Positions 9,090-17,485 of a stretch of 64,000 nucleotides of DNA are shown here, in pieces (within the stretch, counting starts at the first letter, position 1; each line of letters begins with the position of its first letter). Source of the DNA: an uncultured Planctomycetia bacterium (GTDB lineage: Bacteria > Planctomycetota > Phycisphaerae > FEN-1346 > JAACEH01); contig CAIYVX010000094.1 in assembly GCA_903929765.1 (NCBI GenBank), positions 106,544-170,543 on the forward strand, written 5' to 3'. The position numbers and the translations under genes were made by a program. Under the pieces are notes generated by a model. The model had not been told where the DNA came from and made no database searches. It saw nothing but the letters and a program-made list of their open reading frames with translations.

Positions 9090-9512
9090 TCACAGATTCG
9101 GGTCATCAAAGGCCGGGGCAGGCTGGTCGCGTTCCGAGATGCACCGCCCCGGACAGACGGAGCAGACTTCCAGCAGGCTGTCCCAGGCCTTGGCGACCAG
9201 AGTCAGCAGGCGGTCCACCTGCTTGTCGTCCAGGTTTGGGAAGAAGCCGGCGATGTCCTTGTGGCTCATGTGAATTTCCGCCACTTCGCCGGCGAGTTTG
9301 GCCAGGATGGGCTTCTTCATGTGCTGAGCGAAGTAGACGGCAAACTCCACGATCCGCTGGTCGCTGATGCTTTTGCGATTCAGCCGTTTCCGCAGATCGG
9401 CGTCAACGCAACTGACGACCTCCGCGGCGTACTCGTAACAGAACCAGTTGAGCTTGGTCTTCTCCGTTGCCTGGCGGTAGAAGGCCGTCGGCTTGACCAG
9501 TGCGGAATTCAT
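9090..9512 (-). CDS. Conserved hypothetical protein with C-terminal Cys cluster
   Basis: I chose the ATG at 9512 (140 residues) because an AGGAG lies 9 nt upstream; an alternative ATG at 9521 sits directly against the AGGAG. The protein is mainly helical, with a motif VCSVCPGRCISERD near the C-terminus containing three Cys in CxxCxxxC arrangement, plausibly a metal or Fe-S site. It lies between the pRiA4b ORF-3 gene upstream and the HEAT-like gene downstream, 43 bp from the latter. I do not recognise the family well enough to assign a function. Confidence 0.6.
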   Translation of the reverse strand: MNSALVKPTAFYRQATEKTKLNWFCYEYAAEVVSCVDADLRKRLNRKSISDQRIVEFAVYFAQHMKKPILAKLAGEVAEIHMSHKDIAGFFPNLDDKQVDRLLTLVAKAWDSLLEVCSVCPGRCISERDQPAPAFDDPNL

Positions 9513-9553
9513 AGCATTCATCTCCTGTGCCTGGACTGACGCTGGGGGCAGCA

Positions 9554-10102
9554 TCATTCCTTGCTGGCATCCTCGTCGCAATCCTCTTCTTCCCCATCCA
9601 CATACTGCGGCGGATTCTCACCAGTCCGTTTGATGACTCGTGGAAAGTTCCCGCGCGGCACCTTGCTCACGATGGCCACGACGTTGATCTGGTGCCACCA
9701 GTTGTCGCCGAAGTCGAACCAGTAGCCGAAGGCATCCCCCGTCTTCAGGCCGAGCGAGTCGATGGCGGTGCATGTCACGTCGCCGGCAGGCTTCGGCGTC
9801 CCCGGCATCGGATTATCGAACTCGCCGGAGAGTACATACCTCCTGGCCTTGGGGTCCATCGGTCCTTTGCCGCCGACTTGGAACTCATACATGTGATGAT
9901 CTTCGCGGCCAAAGGCACCGAAGATCGCATAGTGAAGAATCTCCAGAGACTGCGCGCCGCGGATCTGAATGGCCCGCGAGACGACCGGATTCTGCGAAAT
10001 GAATGTCTTGGTCATAGGACCATCGATCAGGAAGACCTCCAGTTCATAGAGGCAGTCCTTCCCGGTCGCTCGCGGTCCGGTTTGTCGCTTATCTTTGTTC
10101 AT
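9554..10102 (-). CDS. Plasmid pRiA4b ORF-3 family protein
   Basis: Protein of 182 residues with the family landmarks: a strand-rich N-terminus with a YELEVFLIDG segment, LEILHYAIFGAFGREDHHMYEF in the middle, then FGYWFDFGDNWWHQI, the characteristic Y-x-x-D-F-G-D-x-W-x-H signature of pRiA4b ORF-3/IS1096 TnpR-like proteins. The C-terminal 15 residues are acidic. The family is common on plasmids and integrated elements; its molecular function is not established. The ATG at 10102 lies upstream of the two other minus-strand genes, so it may head a three-gene unit. Confidence 0.8.
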   Translation of the reverse strand: MNKDKRQTGPRATGKDCLYELEVFLIDGPMTKTFISQNPVVSRAIQIRGAQSLEILHYAIFGAFGREDHHMYEFQVGGKGPMDPKARRYVLSGEFDNPMPGTPKPAGDVTCTAIDSLGLKTGDAFGYWFDFGDNWWHQINVVAIVSKVPRGNFPRVIKRTGENPPQYVDGEEEDCDEDASKE

Positions 10103-10390
10103 CAGGGCACTCCCGACGGGTCGTTATTCTACCATCGCGTACCATGCCTGTCACCACCGACGGCGCAGGGGCAACTGGTGGAGAAGCATCATTGCCAAAC
10201 GGCCCCTTGCGGCATAATACAAGCATGGGCCAGGAAAAACCTCCGTGAACAATCATTCGTCGCCCGAAGCGGAGGTTGCGGTCTTTCGCGCCCTGTTTCG
10301 CGGCCGAGACGGCGTCTACCGCCTTCCGTGAACGCAGCCCCTTCCTGTCTGTTTCAAAGCGTCCTCTGTCGGTGTAGAATAACCTCTGCT

Positions 10391-11851
10391 ATGAAGGACG
10401 AGGAACGCTACATGCTCCACTTCGGCCCTTACAATCCGCCCAAGGTCAGGCGACGGGGGCGGCTTTTCGATGAGGTGCACGGCACCGTGGTCGTCGGCCG
10501 TTTCAGCGACGCCGAGATCCTGTGGCCCAAGCGTTGGGGCAGAAACTCACTTGTCCTGTGTGGAGACCTGACGCGGGCGGTGCGCAGAGAGTCTGCCATA
10601 GCTATTAGCCACTGGTGGGGTGTGTCACGAGCGGTGGTTGGACGGTGGCGGCGGGCACTGGGGGTGGGCAAGTACACAGAAGGCACCTCTATTCTTCACT
10701 CCAAGAAAGCCAAGGAACTGTTCAGTTCTGAAAAATGGGCCGAATACAGGCTCCTGGCTTGCGATCCGGTCTTCCGTACCAAGCTTAGTCGGAGTCGGCG
10801 AAGGCAAAAGATACCTCCGGCCAAAGGGCGACATTGGACTTCCCAAGAGGAAGCCTTGTTGGGAACGATGACGGATCGGACGCTGGCGGAGAGACTGCAA
10901 TGCCCAACGCACGTCGTTCTGTCGCGGCGGCAGACACTCGGCATCGCCCCTTTCGGAAGAAGGTCGCCTCAGAAGAACAAGGTGGCGGTCTCGCCGGGCA
11001 AACTGCTGGCCCGGCGGCTGATTTTGCGATTAAGCCAGAGAGCCATCGCCAAGCGAGCAGGATTGCCCTCCTACGGTCTCCTGGAACGTACGGTTCACCG
11101 ATATGCTCCAATGGCAACTGTTCGACGATTGGCGGCAGCACTGGAGTGCCAGCCGGAAGATATCCTGTTGCGGAGTGCCCCGGTCAGCCGGACGGTCCCG
11201 GATGACTCTCTGTTGGGTACGATGATGGACAAGACGCTGGCCCGCCGGTGGAAGTTACCTTGCGACACGGTTCGTCTGCGGCGGATAGAATTGGGGATTC
11301 CCTCGTTCCAATCGCAGGCTCGTTCGATTCCAGACACGTCGCTCCTGGGCACGCAGCCGGATAAAAGGCTGGCGGCCATGTGGGGCCTGAGTGCCGCACT
11401 GGTTCGTCATCGCCGTCAGGAATTGGGAATTCCAAACCACAGTCGCAGGCCGCTGCCGGATGAGTCGCTGCTGGGCACACGCCCGGACCGCGAGTTGGCG
11501 GCGCTGTGGGGCACGCACGTGGGGAAGATCGTGCTGCGCCGCTCAGAACTAGGTATCCCGACTTTCGGGCAGCGCCGAAGGCTCCTGGTCGTCCCTGGGC
11601 AACTTCTCGCCCGCCGGGAACAGGCGGGGCTGACCCAGCAACAGGTCGCCGCATCTGCGGGATTGTCATCCAGCTATTTCAGTGACGCAGAAAGGAACAA
11701 GAAGAAGACGATCCCGCGGGCCACCGCGGAGCGTTTCGCGGCGGCGTTGGGATGCTCCGTCGAGGACTTCACCAGACCGCTTCTTGCCGAGGACGGCCTT
11801 TCTCGTGTCGAACAGGAGAACTCCGAGCGCAAGGCCACTCACTATCAGTAA
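10391..11851 (+). CDS. DNA-binding protein with four internal repeats and two XRE-type HTH domains
   Basis: Protein of 486 residues from the ATG at 10391; the open frame continues far upstream but only as the antisense of other genes. About residues 1-145 form an unassigned domain with an HTH-like helix pair (AIAISHWWGVSRAVVGRWRR). Four copies of a roughly 38-residue unit follow (consensus SLLGTxPDxxLAxxW, then VxxRRxELGIPxF), at about 152-189, 271-306, 315-349 and 357-393. Two XRE-like HTH domains lie at about 205-262 and 405-461 (LLARREQAGLTQQQVAASAG). The repeats resemble single Myb/HTH-like units that read DNA in tandem. It converges on hsdR with the stop codons overlapping by 7 bp. Probably a sequence-specific DNA-binding regulator; targets unknown. 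Confidence 0.7.
   Translation: MKDEERYMLHFGPYNPPKVRRRGRLFDEVHGTVVVGRFSDAEILWPKRWGRNSLVLCGDLTRAVRRESAIAISHWWGVSRAVVGRWRRALGVGKYTEGTSILHSKKAKELFSSEKWAEYRLLACDPVFRTKLSRSRRRQKIPPAKGRHWTSQEEALLGTMTDRTLAERLQCPTHVVLSRRQTLGIAPFGRRSPQKNKVAVSPGKLLARRLILRLSQRAIAKRAGLPSYGLLERTVHRYAPMATVRRLAAALECQPEDILLRSAPVSRTVPDDSLLGTMMDKTLARRWKLPCDTVRLRRIELGIPSFQSQARSIPDTSLLGTQPDKRLAAMWGLSAALVRHRRQELGIPNHSRRPLPDESLLGTRPDRELAALWGTHVGKIVLRRSELGIPTFGQRRRLLVVPGQLLARREQAGLTQQQVAASAGLSSSYFSDAERNKKKTIPRATAERFAAALGCSVEDFTRPLLAEDGLSRVEQENSERKATHYQ
10841..11572 (+). repeat. Coding repeats: four SLLGT...ELGIP units
   Basis: Within the 10391-11851 gene, four degenerate repeats of about 38 codons begin at SQEEALLGTMTD, PDDSLLGTMMD, PDTSLLGTQPD and PDESLLGTRPD, and end at TLGIAPF, ELGIPSF, ELGIPNH and ELGIPTF. 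An XRE-like domain separates the first from the other three. Confidence 0.75.
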
Positions 11852-14730
11852 TACTCGCGGATGTACTCAAACGCTCGGTCGAACAACTCCTGGTCCTGGT
11901 GCAACTTGTATTTGAGCAATGTTCGACGCAGGGCCTGTTTTACTTCGCGCTCGCCGGCGCTGGTGTGCTGCCAGTCTGGGAACCGGACCACCCGCACGAT
12001 CTCATCGATGTCGGCCACGATCCGTTCGACCATGACCGGTGTTTTTTCACTCTTGGCCCGTAAAAACAAGTCCGTCAGCGCCGCCTTGGCCTGGGTCTGC
12101 TCATCCTCGGGTGTGACGGTCTTCTCGGCCGTCAGGACATCCCTGGCCAACAGGAGTAGTTCCTTCAGGAACTCCCGGCTGGTCAGCAGCCCTTGCTCAT
12201 GGCGCTCGCGCAGCCGCTCCAGCCGTTCGCCCAGGGCGACGAACCGCGGGTCGCTTTTGTGCCGGCGGAGCCGGGCCACGATTTTGATTTCCACTTCCTT
12301 GGCTTTCTTCGGGTCCTTCGACGCGATCAGCCCTTCCAGCACCTCGGCGTCCATAACCAGTGTCTCCAGGTCGTCCCGCATCGAGTCCATGTGCACGTTC
12401 TGCTGAATCAGGTCGATAGTCTTGGCGCCGAGGGCGTGCCAGAGCAGTTTACCGTTGCCGCTCGGAGGCTTGACCGACTCGTAAACCTGCGTCAGCCACC
12501 GGAAATCCGTCGCATAGGGCCGCAGACACGGGTCCGGCGACAATGCCTCCCAGAGCTGCGCCACGACCGAGTAATCCGCAGCAAAAGCATCCCGTTTCTC
12601 GTTGTTGGGCAGGCACTCCTGCGCCGCAATGAGCCCCTCGTAGCCGCCTATCGAGCGATCTACGCCGGGGAAATATCCCAGGCACTTGGTCACCGCCGCC
12701 GGCAGCCGTTTCTTCAACTCGTCCAGGTTGGTGATGACCTGAAGCACCGTCTTCTCGTCGAAGTCCAGCGCCCGAGCCACGTCGTCGAATATGCCGAGGT
12801 AGTCGACGATCAGGCCATGCGTTTTGTGGGGAAACGGGCGGTTGGTGCGGCAAATGGCCTGGAGCAGATTGTGGTCCCGCATGGGCTTGTCCAGGTACAT
12901 CGCCTGGAGAATCGGCGCGTCGAAGCCGGTCAGCAGCCGCGAGGTGACGATCAGGAATTTGAGCGGGTCGGCCGGGTCGCGATAGCGGTCGAGCAACTGC
13001 TCCTCGCCATCCCTGCCGATCTCCGGCAACCCAAAGTCGCTCGGCTGGTTTATCACAACGGCGCTGGCCTCTGGCCCGACCAACTCGTCCATAGCTTTCT
13101 TGTAGAGCACACAGCACTCGCGGTCGAAGGTCACCACCTGGGCCTTAAACCCGTTCGGCTCCACCTTTTCGCGGTAATGGGTGACCACGTGCTCCACGAT
13201 GGCCCGGACCCGCTCCGGCGCTTTTACCAGCACGGCCATCTTGGCGGCACGCTTGGCCAGGTCGTCTCGGTCCTGCTCGCTCAGGTCGCCGGTGATCTTC
13301 TTGAAGGCGTCGTCGATGGCCGTCTGGTCGATCCTGAGCTTCGGCTCCACCGCCTCGAAATGCAGGGGCAACGTCGCCTTGTCTCGGATCGATTCCTGAA
13401 ACGAGTAGCGGCTGAGATAGCCTTTCTCGTCCTCGGTGGCGCCGAAGGCCCAGAAGGTGTTGCGGTCGCGCGTGTTGATCGGCGTGCCGGTCAGGCCAAA
13501 GAGAAAAGCATTCGGCAAAGCGTCCCGCATCCGCCGGCCCAGGTCGCCTTCCTGGGTACGATGGGCCTCGTCGACCAGGGCGATGATGTTGGCCCCGTCG
13601 TTCAGCACGCCGTCGGCCTCGCCGAACTTGTGAATGGTCGTAATGATAACCTTCCGCACATCCTGCTGGAGCAGTTGCTGAAGCTCGCTGCGCGTGCCGG
13701 CCCGCAGCATATTGGCAATGTCTGCAGCATTGAACGTGGCCGTGATCTGCGTATCTAGGTCTATCCGGTCGACCACGATAATCACCGTCGGGTTGCCGAG
13801 CGCCGGGTGCATGCGCAGCTTCTGGGCCGCGAAAACCATCAGGAGCGACTTGCCGCTGCCCTGGAAATGCCAGATCAGGCCCTTGCGAGGCTTGCCCTTG
13901 ACGACGCGGGCCACTATCAGATTGGCCGCCTCGTACTGCTGGTAGCGGCAGATGATCTTGCTGCGCCGCTGCTTCTTGTCCGTGGCGAAAACAGTGAAAT
14001 TCTGGAGGATATCGAGCACCACAGCCGGGCGCAGCAGCGATTCGACCGATTTCCGCACGTCGGCCAGCGAACCTTCACGGGCGTCCGGCTGATCGCGCCA
14101 CGGGCCCCAGATGTCGATGGGCATGCGGATCGAGCCGTAACGCAGGGCCTTACCTTCGGTGGCGAAGGAGAAAACGTTGGGCACGAACATGGCCGGGACC
14201 GACTGCTCGTAATTGTCGTGAATGTCGGAGGCGCCGTCCACCCAGGTCACCGCCGGCCGCACCGGAGTTTTTGCCTCGCCGATGATGATGGGCAGGCCAT
14301 TCACCAGGAGCACCACGTCGAACCGTTTCTCGACCTGGCCGGCCTGGTAGGTCCACTGGTTGGTGACGACGAACTCATTGTTTTTCAGATTATCGAAATC
14401 GATCAGCCGGACGGAGGCGTGCTCGTTGTTGGGGCCAAAGGGCATGGTCTTTTCGTTGCGGAGCCAGGCCGCCAGGGTCTCGTTGGCCCGCACCAGGCCG
14501 TCGGTCTGCACGGCCAGCGGAATGGCCCGCAGGCGATAGAGTACCTCGTCGGCCCGGTCCGGCTGCGCCGCAATCTCCGGGTTGAGCCGGATCAGGGCAT
14601 CGCGCAGCATCGACTCGACGAAAACCTCATTGGGTTGCCGCGCCAGCGCCGTTGCGGGAACATACTTCCAGCCTCGACCTTTGCCTGCCTCGATGACCAT
14701 CTGCTCGACGGCGTTGGATTCATTAAACAT
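11845..14730 (-). CDS. hsdR: Type I restriction endonuclease subunit R
   Basis: Protein of 961 residues, a usual HsdR length. The PD-(D/E)XK nuclease core is visible as D138, then E152-A-K154 (RFDVVLLV, then IIIGEAKTP). The helicase motor has Walker A FQGSGKS near residue 291, a DEAH box at 387-390, LTGTPI as motif III and a C-terminal helicase lobe with VTSRLLTGFDAP and QAICRTNR. The ATG at 14730 overlaps the hsdS stop by 8 bp, and it is the last gene of the minus-strand operon. It should translocate and cut DNA as R2M2S, provided the interrupted hsdS still delivers a specificity subunit. All catalytic motifs look intact. Confidence 0.95.
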   Translation of the reverse strand: MFNESNAVEQMVIEAGKGRGWKYVPATALARQPNEVFVESMLRDALIRLNPEIAAQPDRADEVLYRLRAIPLAVQTDGLVRANETLAAWLRNEKTMPFGPNNEHASVRLIDFDNLKNNEFVVTNQWTYQAGQVEKRFDVVLLVNGLPIIIGEAKTPVRPAVTWVDGASDIHDNYEQSVPAMFVPNVFSFATEGKALRYGSIRMPIDIWGPWRDQPDAREGSLADVRKSVESLLRPAVVLDILQNFTVFATDKKQRRSKIICRYQQYEAANLIVARVVKGKPRKGLIWHFQGSGKSLLMVFAAQKLRMHPALGNPTVIIVVDRIDLDTQITATFNAADIANMLRAGTRSELQQLLQQDVRKVIITTIHKFGEADGVLNDGANIIALVDEAHRTQEGDLGRRMRDALPNAFLFGLTGTPINTRDRNTFWAFGATEDEKGYLSRYSFQESIRDKATLPLHFEAVEPKLRIDQTAIDDAFKKITGDLSEQDRDDLAKRAAKMAVLVKAPERVRAIVEHVVTHYREKVEPNGFKAQVVTFDRECCVLYKKAMDELVGPEASAVVINQPSDFGLPEIGRDGEEQLLDRYRDPADPLKFLIVTSRLLTGFDAPILQAMYLDKPMRDHNLLQAICRTNRPFPHKTHGLIVDYLGIFDDVARALDFDEKTVLQVITNLDELKKRLPAAVTKCLGYFPGVDRSIGGYEGLIAAQECLPNNEKRDAFAADYSVVAQLWEALSPDPCLRPYATDFRWLTQVYESVKPPSGNGKLLWHALGAKTIDLIQQNVHMDSMRDDLETLVMDAEVLEGLIASKDPKKAKEVEIKIVARLRRHKSDPRFVALGERLERLRERHEQGLLTSREFLKELLLLARDVLTAEKTVTPEDEQTQAKAALTDLFLRAKSEKTPVMVERIVADIDEIVRVVRFPDWQHTSAGEREVKQALRRTLLKYKLHQDQELFDRAFEYIREYY

Positions 14731-15370
14731 GAGTGTCCCCCGTAAGCACCTGGGCGAGAAGTTGGTTCTTCACATTCCGAAGAGACTCAAAGTTCGCCCG
14801 AAGATTCGCCGCAACTTGTGCGTGTGCATCAAGAATCAGAAGCGCCGCGTCTTGCGTATTTAGACTTGGCAACCAAACAGGCGCTTTCCGCAGTTTCGCT
14901 TGCGAAATGTTCTTGGCCTCGGTTCCATTGGCGGCGCCTTCAATAAAGCGACGGCAGATGCGTGACCGTAGAGCCTGAAGCAGGAACCGGTCGCGTGCTT
15001 TATCGGGATTCACAACCAGCCGGAGCGTCTTGTCGCTGAGCATGAGCCCGCGGCGTGTTCCTTCGACTATACAGGCACGTCCCACGCCCTTTGCCATCGC
15101 ATTTGCCCGCGTGATCAGAAGGAACCCCGGCTGAACCTCCAGTGAAGAGTCGAAGTCCGCTGGTCGGGCGAGCGCCTTGTTCTCTTGTTCTTGAAATGAC
15201 TCCTCGCCAACCGCGCTGACCTTCAGAACACCGTATTCGCTTGGGCCAGCCGGCTCACTCGATCCAACAGGACTGTCGCCAGCAATAATTGTAGAGATTG
15301 CATCACCCACGGTTGCCATGCAGGTTCGCCCATGTTTGGCTTGGTCACGCTCCATTTGCGCACAGAACAA
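14723..15370 (-). CDS. hsdS: Type I specificity subunit, C-terminal half (second target-recognition domain)
   Basis: In the same frame as the N-terminal half at 15464-15964, separated only by an amber TAG at 15464-15466 and 31 in-frame codons with the HsdS central-helix sequence RHIADILRAADEAI. The half holds a second TRD (about residues 18-170) and a closing helix ending LRNVKNQLLAQVLTGD, typical of HsdS C-termini. The start is uncertain; TTG at 15370 and ATG at 15355 are options, neither with a strong ribosome site. Separate expression would give a half-HsdS; half subunits can dimerise in some type I systems. Alternatively the TAG is a point mutation (CAG to TAG), is read through, or is a sequencing error. 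Confidence 0.75.
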   Translation of the reverse strand: MFCAQMERDQAKHGRTCMATVGDAISTIIAGDSPVGSSEPAGPSEYGVLKVSAVGEESFQEQENKALARPADFDSSLEVQPGFLLITRANAMAKGVGRACIVEGTRRGLMLSDKTLRLVVNPDKARDRFLLQALRSRICRRFIEGAANGTEAKNISQAKLRKAPVWLPSLNTQDAALLILDAHAQVAANLRANFESLRNVKNQLLAQVLTGDTHV

Positions 15371-15463
15371 AACCTTTTCTGTGACTAACGCCGACTCAAT
15401 TGCATCGACAGTTGTGTTAATTGCCTCATCCGCCGCCCGGAGGATGTCGGCAATGTGGCGCTG

Positions 15464-15964
15464 CTAGCCCTTTGGTGGTAGCGGGAATTCTTGGCGACGC
15501 AACGTACCCCAGTTGATGGTCGGCGAAAGCGACCCGACCGAGATGGCCAGGGCCCGCTCCATGAACATCTCGCTCTGCATGAAGAAAGGCAGAAAGTCCT
15601 TCTCGACCGCGTCCTCCCTGGCCCGGACCACCATCGCGTGCGCCGAGCAGATGCCGTCGAACTCGGCCACGCCAACTTTTCGCTGATAGACGCGGCGGCG
15701 ACCGAAGATGATGTCGCCGGTCTTGAACCGCAGCTTGGTTGCCTCCACGTCGTCCGGCGTGCCCCAACGCCGAATCTTCAACGAGTCGGTGTCCAGGTGC
15801 TCCAGGCCGACGTAGTATTCTGTCTCAGCATCGCCCGGCTCCACCCGCTCACCAATCGACTCGGCAATCTCATCGAACCGCACCATTCGCCAGCCCGGTG
15901 GCAGCGCAGACCGTGGAACGGATTCAGGTGTATTACAGGAGACTGTCGGACGTCGTGGACTCAA
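15464..15964 (-). CDS. hsdS: Type I specificity subunit, N-terminal half (first target-recognition domain), ends at amber
   Basis: Encodes 166 residues with the classic HsdS TRD pattern: LPPGWRMVRFDEI, then YYVGLEHLD, LRFKTGDIIFGRRRVYQRKV and WGTLRRQEFPLPP. A full HsdS would continue directly after FPLPPKG; instead a TAG follows and the frame goes on for another 248 codons. A TTG at 15964 lies 7 nt after GCGAGG, 17 bp past the stop of the upstream unknown gene. If only this half were made, the central conserved helix that contacts HsdM would be missing, so the product alone is unlikely to form a normal complex. I treat it with 14723-15370 as one interrupted hsdS of about 413 residues. Confidence 0.8.
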   Translation of the reverse strand: MSPRRPTVSCNTPESVPRSALPPGWRMVRFDEIAESIGERVEPGDAETEYYVGLEHLDTDSLKIRRWGTPDDVEATKLRFKTGDIIFGRRRVYQRKVGVAEFDGICSAHAMVVRAREDAVEKDFLPFFMQSEMFMERALAISVGSLSPTINWGTLRRQEFPLPPKG

Positions 15965-15980
15965 CGCTACGCCTCGCCTT

Positions 15981-16400
15981 CTAAAGCAGCAACCAATCGT
16001 CGAAATCTAATGGCTGAAGGATTTCTTGGACAGTAGTTCCCTCCATAAGGAGGGCAATCCGATGTGGGTCGTCGATGTTCTCGATAAAGTTGTTAGCAGG
16101 CAGAATCCAATTTGGATACTGCTGGCGAATGGCCTTGGCAGCAGCATTAGGAATTCCGACTCTGTGGCTCGCGTCGTGACCGCTACTGTCCTGGTTGATG
16201 GCGAATATCTCATTCTGTTTTTTGTAGACGTGCAGGTGGTCTTGGCCCACCGGAGTATGGGCCTTGTGCCGGATTGCGCTGTACGGCCCAGTAAGAGGCT
16301 TGCCACGATGTCGAGCCTCCGTCAGCAGTTCGTCCATGTCTGGGTCGTCGGAATGGACAAACAACGTAAACCGTCCGAATTGCAGAGCCACTCGTTTCAT
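15981..16400 (-). CDS. Unknown 139-aa protein inside the type I operon
   Basis: The start codon overlaps the stop of the upstream nuclease gene by 4 bp (ATGA type), and the stop lies 17 bp before hsdS, so it is part of the operon. The protein begins MKRVALQFGRFTLFVHSDD, and its centre, GQDHLHVYKKQNEIFAINQDSSGHD, is rich in His and Asp. A C-terminal hydrophobic segment ends in DFDDWLLL. I do not recognise the family. The middle, with an HLHVY strand and a repeated A/D/G pattern, looks like a small alpha-beta domain. It could be an accessory or control protein of the restriction system, for example an immunity or recognition factor. Confidence 0.65.
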   Translation of the reverse strand: MKRVALQFGRFTLFVHSDDPDMDELLTEARHRGKPLTGPYSAIRHKAHTPVGQDHLHVYKKQNEIFAINQDSSGHDASHRVGIPNAAAKAIRQQYPNWILPANNFIENIDDPHRIALLMEGTTVQEILQPLDFDDWLLL

Positions 16401-17485
16401 TTCAGCCCCTCCGTTGGCCCGGCTTCGAGTCTGGCCCGGGCGGTAATGATGGCCTCGTGAAGTTTCTTCTGGAGCAGCGGGCGTGGGGGTAGCTCCGTCA
16501 GGTAGGCGGCCACTCGAATGCCGGACTTGGCCAGTTGCAGCAACTCGATCTGCTCCTCGGATTTGCCGGCACAGAGGATTAAGCCCAGGGGCGGCTCCTC
16601 GCCCGCCTGCCTCTCGTGACGATCCAGCCAGCGCAGGTACAACTCCATCTGGCCCTTGTCGGCGGCTTGAAATTTCCCGAGCTTGAGGTCGATAGCCACG
16701 AGCCGCCGCAACCGGCGGTGGTAGAAGAGTAGGTCGAGGTAGTAGTCCTCGCCGTCGACCGTAATCCGCTTCTGCCGGGCGACAAAGGTGAATCCGGCAC
16801 CGAGTTCGAGAATAAAGGCCTCCAGATCGCGCAGGATGGCGGACTCCAGGTCGGCTTCGCTGTAGGTGTCCTTGAGGCCCAGGAAATCGAGGAAATAAGG
16901 ATCGCGGAAAACCAGGTCGGGCGTGAGGCGGTCCTGTTCCCGCAGCTTGGCCAGTTCCTGACGGGCCAGTGCCGCTGGCTTTTTCGACAGCGCCGTCCGC
17001 TCGAAAAGCATGCCGCTAATTTTCTGACGCAGGGCGCGGACGCTCCACCGTTCCACCCGACACATTTCGGCGTAGAATTCGCGTTGGAGGGGGTCTTTGA
17101 GCGGCAGGATCGCGGTGAAGTGGCTCCAACTCAAATCTCGTGACAGCGCCACGACAATCTTCTGGTCCGTGAACAACTCGGCGAACTGGATCATGCGGCG
17201 GAGATTCTTGTCCTCGAAACTCCGGCCATACTCGGCGGCCAATTGTCGTGACACCGTCACGACAATCTCTTGGCCATAGTCGGCGCGCTTCTCCTGGAGG
17301 ATATCAGTGCGGACGCGCTGCCCAACCTGCCAGTAGAGCATGGTGAGGGCGGCGTTGGCCGCCTGGGCAACACCGGCACGGGTCTGCTCGATTAGAGACC
17401 GCAAGTCGGTCAAAAGCTGGCCGACCGCGGGGGCCGAAGCCGGAACCGGCAGGTCTGTTGGTGGTCGTTTACGCGCCAAGGCCAT
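16397..17485 (-). CDS. PDDEXK nuclease domain protein, YhcG family (DUF1016)
   Basis: Protein of 362 residues. The N-terminal DUF1016 half (about 20-170) includes ALTMLYWQVGQRV and KNLRRMIQFAELF. The C-terminal PD-(D/E)XK nuclease half has LVFRDPYFLDFL, YYLDLLFYHRRLRRLVAIDLK (catalytic Asp and D-x-K) and GQMELYLRWL. These are the YhcG signatures. Such proteins are frequent hitch-hikers in type I restriction operons and are presumed DNases. It overlaps hsdM (second copy) by 17 bp upstream and the unknown 139-aa gene by 4 bp downstream, so all are probably translated together. The nuclease motif looks complete; its substrate is not known. Confidence 0.88.
   Translation of the reverse strand: MALARKRPPTDLPVPASAPAVGQLLTDLRSLIEQTRAGVAQAANAALTMLYWQVGQRVRTDILQEKRADYGQEIVVTVSRQLAAEYGRSFEDKNLRRMIQFAELFTDQKIVVALSRDLSWSHFTAILPLKDPLQREFYAEMCRVERWSVRALRQKISGMLFERTALSKKPAALARQELAKLREQDRLTPDLVFRDPYFLDFLGLKDTYSEADLESAILRDLEAFILELGAGFTFVARQKRITVDGEDYYLDLLFYHRRLRRLVAIDLKLGKFQAADKGQMELYLRWLDRHERQAGEEPPLGLILCAGKSEEQIELLQLAKSGIRVAAYLTELPPRPLLQKKLHEAIITARARLEAGPTEGLK

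Noticed and set aside
8066..9367. Plus-strand frame of 433 codons across the HEAT-like gene
   Set aside because: Antisense shadow of two minus-strand genes; no domain seen.
12193..13758. Plus-strand frame of 521 codons across hsdR
   Set aside because: Antisense shadow of hsdR with repetitive His/Gln/Arg composition and no ribosome site.
13807..14745. Plus-strand frame of 312 codons across the hsdR gene
   Set aside because: It is antisense to the clearly conserved hsdR and shows no recognised domain; GC-rich DNA keeps antisense frames open.
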